Source: Polyangium sp. y55x31 (GTDB lineage Bacteria; Myxococcota_A; Polyangia; Polyangiales; Polyangiaceae). From it: a stretch of DNA of 64,000 nucleotides. The translations under genes were made by a program, and so were the position numbers. The notes under the pieces were generated by a model. That model saw only the letters and a list, made by a program, of their open reading frames with translations. It made no database searches and had not been told where the DNA came from. Location of the stretch: NCBI RefSeq assembly GCF_029946505.1, contig NZ_JARZHG010000008.1, positions 186,001 through 250,000 of the forward strand, written 5' to 3'. Of the stretch, positions 54,268 to 61,365 are shown piece after piece (the first letter of the stretch is position 1; every line of letters starts with the position of its first letter).

Positions 54268-54624
54268 ATGTCGACCACGTTGAAACCTCGCGCGCCGGCT
54301 GCCCTTCTCACGGCCGCTTCCCATCTCGAATTCCGCGCCACGTCGCGCGACCGCAGCGGCTCCGCGCTCGGCGTGCTCGTCGACGCGTCCGGCGCCCGGC
54401 AACATTTGACGATCGCCGCGGGCGAGGCGGACGGCACGTGGACGCTCTCCAGCGATCTGCCGATCGGGCTCACGTCCGTCCTGCTTTACGAGAGCGCAGC
54501 GAACGTGCTCCGCGGCGGAAGCCCGGAGGACGGCGGGAGCGTCCAGTTCCACGGAGCGTCGTACGACATCGAATCGTCGTTCGACGGCAATGCATGGACG
54601 GCCAAGGTGGGCGGGAGCCGATGA
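54268..54624 (+). CDS. Hypothetical small protein
   Basis: The protein has 118 residues from the ATG at 54268. It has no signal peptide, no Cys and no transmembrane helix; predicted strands alternate with turns (LEFRATSRDRSGSALGVLVDASG, TWTLSSDLPIGLTSVLLYES, SVQFHGASYDIESSFDGNAWTAKVGG), suggesting a small beta-sandwich. I do not recognise it. It is convergent with the DnaJ-type zinc-finger gene, with a perfect palindrome between them. Confidence 0.6.
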   Translation: MSTTLKPRAPAALLTAASHLEFRATSRDRSGSALGVLVDASGARQHLTIAAGEADGTWTLSSDLPIGLTSVLLYESAANVLRGGSPEDGGSVQFHGASYDIESSFDGNAWTAKVGGSR

Positions 54625-54686
54625 ACGGCGAGCGCTCCTCGTCGAGGGGCGCAATCCTCGGATCGTCGATGAACACGAACACGGCG

Positions 54687-54702
54687 GGGGCCGCGCGGCC
54701 CC
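54687..54702. terminator. Perfect palindrome between convergent genes
   Basis: GGGGCCGCGCGGCCCC is a 16-bp perfect palindrome between the stops at 54624 (+) and 54711 (-). It is the right place for a bidirectional terminator, though no T-run follows on either strand. Confidence 0.4.
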
Positions 54703-54710
54703 GGCGCCGT

Positions 54711-55082
54711 TCAACGCGCGATCGGCCGGAGCTGCTTTTTGACCTTCTTGATGAAGGTCTCGGTGCATTTGCCGTGCGTGGCCTCGTGGTCCGCGATCTC
54801 CCGCGTCAGCTTGGCCTTCGTATCCGTCGAGACGTGCGCGCTCGCCTGCACCTCGTTCGCGAGGGCGATACCCGCGAGCGTCGCGGGCCCCTGGGCCTTC
54901 TGGGGGGCGGCGGCCTTGTTCGTCGCGCGGTAATGTGACGGTTTCGTCTTCGTCACGTCACGCAGCCCGCCGTCCTCGGACCTTCGCCCGGTCCCGTGGC
55001 AGCCCGGGCATCGCGTCTCGTTCCCGAACGAGTTCGTGATACGGCCGTCGCCACCGCAGATTCCGCAACTGTCGAGTGCCAT
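54711..55082 (-). CDS. Small protein with DnaJ-type zinc finger
   Basis: The protein has 123 residues from the ATG at 55082. The N-terminus has CGICGGDGR and CPGCHGTGR, one pair of CxxCxGxG repeats as in the DnaJ central domain, binding a single zinc. A basic, Ala-rich linker follows, then a helical C-terminus with HEATHGKCTETFIKKVKKQL. There is no J-domain, so it is not a co-chaperone in the usual sense. It may bind unfolded protein or nucleic acid. It stands alone between two small genes on the minus strand. Confidence 0.8.
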   Translation of the reverse strand: MALDSCGICGGDGRITNSFGNETRCPGCHGTGRRSEDGGLRDVTKTKPSHYRATNKAAAPQKAQGPATLAGIALANEVQASAHVSTDTKAKLTREIADHEATHGKCTETFIKKVKKQLRPIAR

Positions 55083-55217
55083 GCGTCGCTCCTCGACCAC
55101 GCGTCGTGGTCCCGGCCCTCTATTGGCCCCCTTTTCGGGGGATGGAATGCGCACGGCGGCGCTTCGCGGCCTGCTCCGGAGAGCGCCGCGTTCACGCCGC
55201 CGATTGCATTCGATGGA

Positions 55218-55544
55218 TCAGTAGCGACCGCGACCGCCGCCGAAGCCGCCGCGACCACCGCCGCCGCCGCCGCCGAAGCCGCCGCCGCTGCGCTGGGGAC
55301 GCTCCTGCGCCTCGTTCACCTTGATCGAGCGGCCGTCGAGCATCATCCCGTTGAGCTGCGCGATCGCGTTGTTCGCCGCCTGCGCGTTGCCCATGGTCAC
55401 GAACGCGAAGCCGCGCGGCTGGCCCGTCTCGCGGTCGGTGGGCATCGCCACCTCGCGAACATCGCCGGCTGCGGCGAAGGCGCTCTCGAGGGTGGCCTGG
55501 CTGGTGTTGAAGGAGAGATTTCCGACGTAGAGACGATTGCTCAT
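55218..55544 (-). CDS. RRM-type glycine-rich RNA-binding protein
   Basis: The protein has 108 residues from the ATG at 55544. One RRM domain spans 1-80: RNP2 is LYVGNL and RNP1 is RGFAFVTM, each with the aromatic residues that stack on RNA bases. The tail is almost pure Gly with Arg (RGGFGGGRGRY), as in cold-induced Rbp proteins of cyanobacteria and myxobacteria. It likely acts as an RNA chaperone in the cytoplasm. The 365-bp upstream region is free of genes and may carry a long 5' leader. Confidence 0.95.
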   Translation of the reverse strand: MSNRLYVGNLSFNTSQATLESAFAAAGDVREVAMPTDRETGQPRGFAFVTMGNAQAANNAIAQLNGMMLDGRSIKVNEAQERPQRSGGGFGGGGGGGRGGFGGGRGRY

Positions 55545-55909
55545 GGTGTGCTTTCGTGGCTTCTCATCGAGCGTCCGTGAGGACGCCCTGCGCCGACCGT
55601 TCGAGGAAGCCTCAGCAGGCGAACGGAGGCGCACCGGAGCGCACGAAGCCCCAACATGGGTACGTCGTCCGCCGCGGCGCACGTTGCGTCATCCAGTCTT
55701 CCGAGCGAGCGTCATTCTTCGGAAGAGGAGCGACGTGCCAAGCGGTCAGGGGACGTTTTCGTGTACAGCGCTACTGTACCCCGCTTTGTGATGGTTTGCA
55801 AGCACGCGAGCAAAGAAATGTGTTTCGACCCGAGCCGGGCGGCGGCTCCTCGACACGCCCCGAGCCGACGAACTCGTCCCTGCCACCACGTGCGTGATAC
55901 CGTCGCGCC
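55545..55909. promoter_or_regulatory. Gene-free divergent region with a GTACAG-N5-CTGTAC operator-like site
   Basis: Between the RRM gene (minus) and the lipoprotein gene (plus). A perfect inverted repeat GTACAG (55763-55768) and CTGTAC (55774-55779) lies in the only AT-richer patch of the spacer. Its form suits a dimeric repressor, but no regulator is identified. Nothing else is seen in the region. Confidence 0.4.
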
Positions 55910-56539
55910 ATGCACGACGTCCGCTCCCTCCCCAAGGATCGCCTGCGCGCCGCCCGCCGCGCCGCGGCCCTCCTCATCACCGGCTTTGCCATCGCCGCCT
56001 GCGGCGGAAACGCGAACTACCCCGATCGCCCCGACGTCACCACCGCGCAGGCTGCGTGGTGCGACTCCCTCGCCAAGTCCGAGGGCCCGGGCGGCGCCTG
56101 GGATCGCATGACCGAGTGCCGCTCGGCCTCCCCCACCGCCTCCGCGGCGTACATCCGCGTCATGACGAAGTGCTACTTCGAGCGTGTCGAGGAAGCCAAG
56201 AAGGCCGGTGATCCGGCCGCCGCCGATCGTGCCCTCCTCCTCTCCGAGTGCAACGAAAAGGCCCTCGTCGATCTCCCGATGAGCGGCCCCGGCGTCGACG
56301 AGGTCATCGACGCCCGCTGCAACCGCGCCACGCGCTGCGAGAAGGTCGAGTTTGCCGAGTGCAAGGCCGCCATGAAGCGCCTCGAGCCGGCGCAGCAGGC
56401 CATGTTCACCACGCGGTACAACGCTTCCGCGCTCCACGACATCGCGAGCTGCCTCGGCGGCGGCTGCGGCGACAACGAGGAGCAGGCCCAGGCCGATTGT
56501 TACAAGGGCGCCGAGGACAAGCTCCTCTGGTTCCCGTGA
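55910..56539 (+). CDS. Cys-rich lipoprotein of unknown function
   Basis: The protein has 209 residues. The lipobox IAAC follows a basic N-terminus and a hydrophobic stretch. The mature part is helical, with about ten Cys in irregular pairs (WCDSL, TECRSA, KCYFERV, SECNEKA, RCNRATRC, ECKAAM, SCLGGGCG, DCYKG). It is built like the lipoprotein at 21885 but is not closely similar. It probably sits in the outer membrane as a disulfide-rich module. It is followed after 30 bp by the MYXO-CTERM-like protein on the same strand, so the two may be one transcript. Confidence 0.78.
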   Translation: MHDVRSLPKDRLRAARRAAALLITGFAIAACGGNANYPDRPDVTTAQAAWCDSLAKSEGPGGAWDRMTECRSASPTASAAYIRVMTKCYFERVEEAKKAGDPAAADRALLLSECNEKALVDLPMSGPGVDEVIDARCNRATRCEKVEFAECKAAMKRLEPAQQAMFTTRYNASALHDIASCLGGGCGDNEEQAQADCYKGAEDKLLWFP

Positions 56540-56569
56540 CCGTTCCAACCTGATAGGGGTTTTCCCACC

Positions 56570-57388
56570 ATGAAATCACCGCTCGCATCGCAACCGCAGC
56601 GTCGCGCGGCCCTCCTCCGCGCGCTCTTCGCCGCCCTCGCGCTCGCGTTCGTGCTCTTCGCGCCGACCGACGCCCGCGCCGCCGGCAGCGTCACCCTCGC
56701 CACGCGGGAGCCCGAGGAGGTCAACGGCAAGTGGAAGCTGAACTTCACCATCAACTACGGGGGCAAGCCGGACATCTCGTACATCCCGATGATCTTCAGC
56801 TTCACGCCCACCGTGCTCTACGAGCGCTCGCTCACGGACCAGTCCCCCGAGCGCCCCATCCTCACGAAGCTCCCGCTGAAGAACCAGCCGAGCATCAACG
56901 AGAGCATGGACGTCGGCTTCTCCGACGCGAGCGGCAAGGTCTTCAACATCACGAAGTTCGACTTCGTGATCCGTCGTGACAAGGGCTTCGAGGCCGGCGA
57001 ATACGATCTCAAGATCACCCGCCAGACCGACGGCGCCCAGATGGGCCAGACCATCAAGCTCATCCTCAAGGGTGACAACCCCATCGTCGACCGCCGCGCC
57101 ATCGTCTTCGCGGGCGAAAAGAAGAAGAAGCCCACCGAGGAGAAGAAGGACGACGCCTCGGCCGAGAAGAAGGAAGGCGGGGGCGAGACCGCCGCTCCCG
57201 CCGAGGCGCCCCAGGAGCCCGCGGCCACGGGCGAGACGCCCACCGAGGCGCCCCCGTCCGAGCCCCCCAAGCAAGGCGGCTGCGGATGCCGCGTCGCCGG
57301 CGTCCCCGCGCCGACCGAAGGCGCGCCCCTCGCCGCCCTGCTCCTCGGCGCCGCCTTCGCGCTTCGCCGTCGCATCCCTCGCCGCTAG
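56570..57388 (+). CDS. Exported protein with MYXO-CTERM-like sorting signal
   Basis: The protein has 272 residues. The signal peptide is cleaved near ARA-AG. Residues about 38-180 make a beta-rich domain (VTLATREPEEVNGKWKLNFTINYGG, FDFVIRRDKGFEAGEYDLKITRQTDG). A Lys/Glu then Pro/Ala/Glu linker (about 185-240) spans the wall. The end is GGCGCRV, a hydrophobic helix LAALLLGAAFAL and RRRIPRR. Cys, helix and Arg cluster is the MYXO-CTERM arrangement, in which a rhombosortase-like (myxosortase) enzyme cleaves and lipidates for surface display. Function of the beta domain unknown. Confidence 0.85.
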   Translation: MKSPLASQPQRRAALLRALFAALALAFVLFAPTDARAAGSVTLATREPEEVNGKWKLNFTINYGGKPDISYIPMIFSFTPTVLYERSLTDQSPERPILTKLPLKNQPSINESMDVGFSDASGKVFNITKFDFVIRRDKGFEAGEYDLKITRQTDGAQMGQTIKLILKGDNPIVDRRAIVFAGEKKKKPTEEKKDDASAEKKEGGGETAAPAEAPQEPAATGETPTEAPPSEPPKQGGCGCRVAGVPAPTEGAPLAALLLGAAFALRRRIPRR

Positions 57389-57561
57389 TTCTCCCGCATT
57401 CTGCCGCTGGTCCATTCTTCCGGGCACTCCGGAAAGCTGGACGCATCGGGTCTTCCCGTCGGAAAATTGCCGTTTCGCGCTGCAGAGCTCCTCTGCTCAG
57501 TGGTATCCTTCTGCCCTCTCGCCCGCCAGGTAAGGTCGGCGACCCACACGGGGAGAAGCGC

Positions 57562-59595
57562 ATGCGCAGAGGCTTTGCATTCCTTGGTATCGTGAGCGCG
57601 CTCGGCGTGGCGATGTTCGCCTACGGCTGCGACGCCACCAACTCGAGCAATGGCGGCGACGGCGGCGACGCTGGCGAATGGAGCGGCGGCACCGGCGCCC
57701 AGGGTGGCCAGGGCGGCGACGGCGGCTGTCTCTTCAACTGCGGATCGGGCGGCAACGGAGGCGACCCGAACGTCCAGCAGCTCATCATCACGCCCGCGAA
57801 CCCCACGCTGAACGTCGTGGACCTCAACAAGCCGACGCAGGTCTTCACCGTGAAGACCCAGGCCGGCCAGGACGTCACGAACCTCGTCACGTGGGTCTAC
57901 GAGCGGCCGGACATCGGCGACATCACCGGCGCGACCTTCCTGCCGACCGGCAACGTCGGCGGCACCGGCGTCCTCACGGCGAAGCTCAACATGGCCGAGG
58001 CGAGCACCAACGTCACGGTCAACGTCAAGAAGACGGTCAACGTGGCGGGCGTCGATCCGCCGACCATGGCGGCCTTCGACAACCCCGTCGGCCCCGACCC
58101 GGGCATGTCGATCGTCTATCCGTACCACGACACCGTCTTCCCGCTCGGCGTCCTCGCGCCCGAGGTCCAGTGGAACGGCGTCGGCGGCGGCGAGATCTAC
58201 CGCATCAAGATCACCGAGAAGCACATGGAGTACGTCGCGTACTTCCAGACCGGCGCGCCGGCTCGGTATCTGATGGACCAGAAGGACTGGGAGTACATCG
58301 GCGCCTCCGGCACGGGCGCGCAGAGCGACCCGATCATGGTGCAGCTCTCGCGCCTCGCGCCCGGCGGCGGCGCGTACGCGCCCACGAGCCAGATCTGGCA
58401 CGTCGCGCAGGGCCGCGTCCGCGGCGCCGTGTATTACTGGGAGCTGCCCGGCGCCTGCGGCGGCAACTCCAACGGTCGCATCCTCAAGATCAAGCCCGAC
58501 TCGGCCACGCCCGAGGAGTTCTTCAACCCCGGCGGCTGCTGGGGTTGCCACAGCGTCAGCCGCGACGGCAAGACGATGATGGCCACGCTCGACACGGGCA
58601 CGCCCTTCCCGCAGATCACGGTCGACCTCGCGCAGGCCCCGGCGCAATACGGCGCGATCCAGCCCGGCTCCGGCCTCGGCGGCACCTTCAGCGCCTTCAA
58701 CCACACGAGCGACAAGATCCTCGTCAGCAACGACGCGGCCTCGAACCCGAGCGCCTCCGTCTTGCGGATCGTCAACGCGGCCGGCGGCGGCGTGCTCAAC
58801 AGCAACGCCATGGGCAACGGCTGCGGCGAGCCGGCGTGGTCGCCCGACGGCACCAAGGTCGCGGCCATCTGCGGCCTCGGCGGCGGCGGCTGGATCTTCG
58901 ACGCGTCGAGCGGCTACCTCGCCACGGGTGACGTCGCGGCCGACGGCATCACCGTCAGCAACGTCCATCCCATCGTCCCGCAGGCCGGCGCCCCGGGCCG
59001 CCCGGCGTACCCGAGCTTCACGTCCGACAGCCAGTACATCGCGTTCGGCCGCCCCACGTCCGGCTCGCGCTCGACGGGCAACGGCGACCTCTGGCTCGTC
59101 AAGAACGACGGCTCCGAGCTGAAGAAGCTCGCGGTCGCCTCCAGCGACAACAAGAGCTTCAACCCCGTCTTCGCGCCGCAGCGCGCGGGCGGGTACTACT
59201 GGCTCGTCTTCATCTCGCGCCGCGACTACGGCAACTCCCTCGTCGGCACGAACCGCCAGCAGCTCTGGATGACGGCGATCGACGACCCGCCGACGGCCGG
59301 TGATCCCTCGCATCCGCCCTTCTACATGCGCGGACAGGAGGGCTGCGGCCTCTCCGAGAACGCGTACATGGCGCCCGAGCCTTGCAAGGCGCAGGGCGAG
59401 GGCTGCGTGACGGGCGCCGATTGCTGCGGCGGCCAGTGCGTCAAGGACCCGGCGAGCGGCGCGTACCTCTGCGGCGAGCCCCCGCCGCCAGGATCCTGCT
59501 CCGAGACCGGCAACGCTTGCACCACGAAGGCCGACTGCTGCAACCCGGCCGACGAGTGCATCGACGGCTTCTGCGCCCAGAAGCCGCCGAAGTGA
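57562..59595 (+). CDS. TolB-like propeller lipoprotein with CXXCH and knottin-like tail
   Basis: The protein has 677 residues from the ATG at 57562, with GGGGAGAAG upstream. The lipobox is FAYGC, then a Gly/Asp-rich spacer. Residues about 70-170 are an Ig-like/BIG-type domain (ITPANPTLNVVDLNKPTQVF), and about 330-600 TolB/WD40-like propeller blades (GEPAWSPDGTKVAAI, YPSFTSDSQYIAFG, LVKNDGSELKKLA). In the middle, NPGGCWGCHSVSRDG holds one CXXCH, the c-type heme-binding motif. The last 70 residues have two Cys-rich repeats (CVTGADCCGGQC, CTTKADCCNPADEC) like knottins. Probably a cell-surface protein; heme binding is not proven. Confidence 0.82.
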   Translation: MRRGFAFLGIVSALGVAMFAYGCDATNSSNGGDGGDAGEWSGGTGAQGGQGGDGGCLFNCGSGGNGGDPNVQQLIITPANPTLNVVDLNKPTQVFTVKTQAGQDVTNLVTWVYERPDIGDITGATFLPTGNVGGTGVLTAKLNMAEASTNVTVNVKKTVNVAGVDPPTMAAFDNPVGPDPGMSIVYPYHDTVFPLGVLAPEVQWNGVGGGEIYRIKITEKHMEYVAYFQTGAPARYLMDQKDWEYIGASGTGAQSDPIMVQLSRLAPGGGAYAPTSQIWHVAQGRVRGAVYYWELPGACGGNSNGRILKIKPDSATPEEFFNPGGCWGCHSVSRDGKTMMATLDTGTPFPQITVDLAQAPAQYGAIQPGSGLGGTFSAFNHTSDKILVSNDAASNPSASVLRIVNAAGGGVLNSNAMGNGCGEPAWSPDGTKVAAICGLGGGGWIFDASSGYLATGDVAADGITVSNVHPIVPQAGAPGRPAYPSFTSDSQYIAFGRPTSGSRSTGNGDLWLVKNDGSELKKLAVASSDNKSFNPVFAPQRAGGYYWLVFISRRDYGNSLVGTNRQQLWMTAIDDPPTAGDPSHPPFYMRGQEGCGLSENAYMAPEPCKAQGEGCVTGADCCGGQCVKDPASGAYLCGEPPPPGSCSETGNACTTKADCCNPADECIDGFCAQKPPK

Positions 59596-59612
59596 GCCGC
59601 TGACCCCACCCC

Positions 59613-59640
59613 GCCCCTGCCCTGCCGCCAGGGCAGGGGC
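59613..59640 (+). terminator. Strong stem-loop after the TolB-like gene
   Basis: The stem is CCCCTGCCCTG (59614-59624) and CAGGGCAGGGG (59629-59639) with loop CCGC; a G-C pair extends it at both ends. It starts 18 bp after the stop. No T-run follows, as is common in high-GC genomes. Its GCCCTG/CAGGGC core is the same as the palindrome of the repeat array behind it. Confidence 0.6.
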
Positions 59641-59660
59641 CTGCTCCCGATCACCCCCTC

Positions 59661-59930
59661 GCACGATCGATCACGCGTCGACGTGGTCGCCTTCATCCCC
59701 ACGCCCGATCGATCACGCGTCGACGTAGTCGCCTTCCTCCCCCCTGCCCTGTCGACAGGGCGAGGGCGTGGTCGCCTTCATCCCCCCTGCCCTGTCGACA
59801 GCCCGTCGAGGGCATCACCTTCCTCCCGACGCCCTGTCGACAGGGCGAGGGCGTGGTCGCCTTCATCCACGACGTCCTGTCGAGCAGACACGGGGAGCAA
59901 CGCCATCCCGTCCATGCCCTGTCGACCGGA
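59661..59930. repeat. Seven-copy palindromic repeat array, 42/43-bp period (array 2)
   Basis: Aligned palindrome positions start at 59661, 59703, 59746, 59789, 59831, 59874 and 59916, giving steps of 42, 43, 43, 42, 43 and 42 bp. The best copies have the perfect palindrome GCCCTGTCGACAGGGC followed by GAGGGCGTGGTCGCC and TTCATCCCC. Copies 1, 2, 6 and 7 are degenerate (copies 1 and 2 read GATCGATCACGCGTCGACG there). The array fills the spacer between the TolB-like gene and the VOC gene. No frame is coding across it. Confidence 0.9.
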
Positions 59931-60056
59931 CTTCGGGGTGATCCCCTCGCCTTCGCGCGACGTACGTCCACGAGGGCCGACCCTTCCTTCCCCACGAACG
60001 TGATGGGCCCTGGCCCTCCCCTTGCTTCACGAAGCGCCTCACCGGAGGTCGTCACC

Positions 60057-60563
60057 ATGAGCGATGTCCAAGAGAGCCCCTTCGCGGGCCGCATCCACGG
60101 AATCGATCACCTCACGTTGCCCGTCGGGGATCTCGCGGTCGCCGAGCGTTTTTACGTCGGCGTCCTCGGCGCGGAGGTCGTCATGCGCATCACGCCCGAG
60201 CTCCTCGCCTCGCTCGGCCGCGCCGCCGACGCCGCGCGCAGCACGCACATCACGGTAAAGCTCGGCACGGCCCGCATCGACCTCTTCCCGCAAGGGCACG
60301 GATGGCCCTCGCCCACGCAGGACCACCCGCACATCGCGTTCGCCGTCGCGCCCGAGGACATGGTCCCGATGCAGAAGGCCCTCGAAGCGAACGGCGTCGC
60401 CACCGAGGGGCCGCGCCGGCTCGGCCCGCCCGGGCACGCCTCCCTTTATTTCTACGACCCCTTCGGCAATCACCTCGAGCTCACCTGCATGGGCTTCACG
60501 GGCGACATCCCGACCGGCGTCCCCGATCTGCACGAGCTCGCGCGGCGCTCCGGGCGCGCCTGA
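60057..60563 (+). CDS. VOC family (glyoxalase/dioxygenase superfamily) protein
   Basis: The protein has 168 residues from the ATG at 60057. Paired beta-alpha-beta-beta-beta units are visible: GIDHLTLPVGDLAVAERFYVGVLGAEVV and HPHIAFAVAPEDMVPMQKALEANG. The metal ligands expected of the family are His in IDHLTL and in PHIAF, and Glu in YFYDPFGNHLELT. A cytoplasmic metalloenzyme; glyoxalase, thiol transferase of the fosfomycin-resistance type, or dioxygenase cannot be distinguished. It follows repeat array 2 and precedes the HAD gene by 73 bp. Confidence 0.9.
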   Translation: MSDVQESPFAGRIHGIDHLTLPVGDLAVAERFYVGVLGAEVVMRITPELLASLGRAADAARSTHITVKLGTARIDLFPQGHGWPSPTQDHPHIAFAVAPEDMVPMQKALEANGVATEGPRRLGPPGHASLYFYDPFGNHLELTCMGFTGDIPTGVPDLHELARRSGRA

Positions 60564-60636
60564 GCCGCGCGCCTCGCCGAACAGCCGGTCGCACGCCGCG
60601 GGGAGCACGATCCGTCGGCTCTGCCATACTCCGCCC

Positions 60637-61326
60637 GTGCATCCCACCATCCTCCTCTTCGACATCGACGGCACCCTCATCGACACGGGCGGCGCGGGCC
60701 GTCGCTCCATGGAGCGCGCCTTCGAGTGTGTCACCGGCCGGGCCGATGCGTGCGCGCACTTCTCCTTCGACGGCATGACCGATCGCGCCATCGTCCGCCG
60801 GGGCCTCGACGCCGTGGGCGCGAGTGCCGACGAGCCCGCGATCGACCGTGTCCTCGCCGCCTACCTCGAAGCGCTCGTCGCCGAGGTCGCCGCCTCCACC
60901 GGGTACGTCACGCACCCCGGCATCGACCACGTCCTCGATCATGCCGCTCGTATTCCTCACATCGCGCTCGGCCTCGGCACGGGCAATGTCCGGGACGGCG
61001 CTCGAATCAAGCTCGACCGCGCGAGCCTCTTCGATCGTTTCTCCTTCGGCGGCTTCGGCTGCGACGCCGAGGAGCGCGCGAGAATCCTCGACGCGGGCGC
61101 TCGCCGCGGCGCCGAGCGTCTCGGCAAGGACCGGGGCGATTGCCGCGTCGTCGTCATCGGCGATACGCCCAAGGACATCTCGGCCGCCCACGCCATCGGC
61201 GCCGAGTCGCTCGCCGTCGCCACGGGCAGGTTCGTCCAGGAAGATCTCGAGAAGGCCGGCGCCACGTTCGTCTGCGACAATCTCCTTTCGCCGGGCGCCT
61301 TCGCAATGCTCTTTCCCGAAGCCTAG
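60637..61326 (+). CDS. HAD-superfamily hydrolase (phosphatase)
   Basis: The protein has 229 residues from a GTG. Motif I is LFDIDGTLIDTGG (nucleophile Asp9 and acid Asp11); motif II is the Thr/Ser near LGLGTGN; motif III/IV is VIGDTPKDISAA. The helical cap between them places it in the HAD subfamily I group that includes phosphoglycolate phosphatase and beta-phosphoglucomutase relatives. Cytoplasmic, with Mg2+ as cofactor. The substrate is undetermined. It is probably co-transcribed with the VOC gene upstream. Confidence 0.93.
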   Translation: MHPTILLFDIDGTLIDTGGAGRRSMERAFECVTGRADACAHFSFDGMTDRAIVRRGLDAVGASADEPAIDRVLAAYLEALVAEVAASTGYVTHPGIDHVLDHAARIPHIALGLGTGNVRDGARIKLDRASLFDRFSFGGFGCDAEERARILDAGARRGAERLGKDRGDCRVVVIGDTPKDISAAHAIGAESLAVATGRFVQEDLEKAGATFVCDNLLSPGAFAMLFPEA

Positions 61327-61365
61327 TTTCCGGATTATACCGGGCAAAACCTCGGAGCCCGGTCC

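Noticed and set aside
55763-55779. LexA box
   Set aside because: The dyad matches neither the enterobacterial CTG-N10-CAG box nor other LexA sites well enough, so only an unnamed operator is claimed.
59661-59930. CRISPR array or variable-number coding repeat
   Set aside because: No unique spacers, and steps alternate between 42 and 43 bp, which breaks any reading frame.
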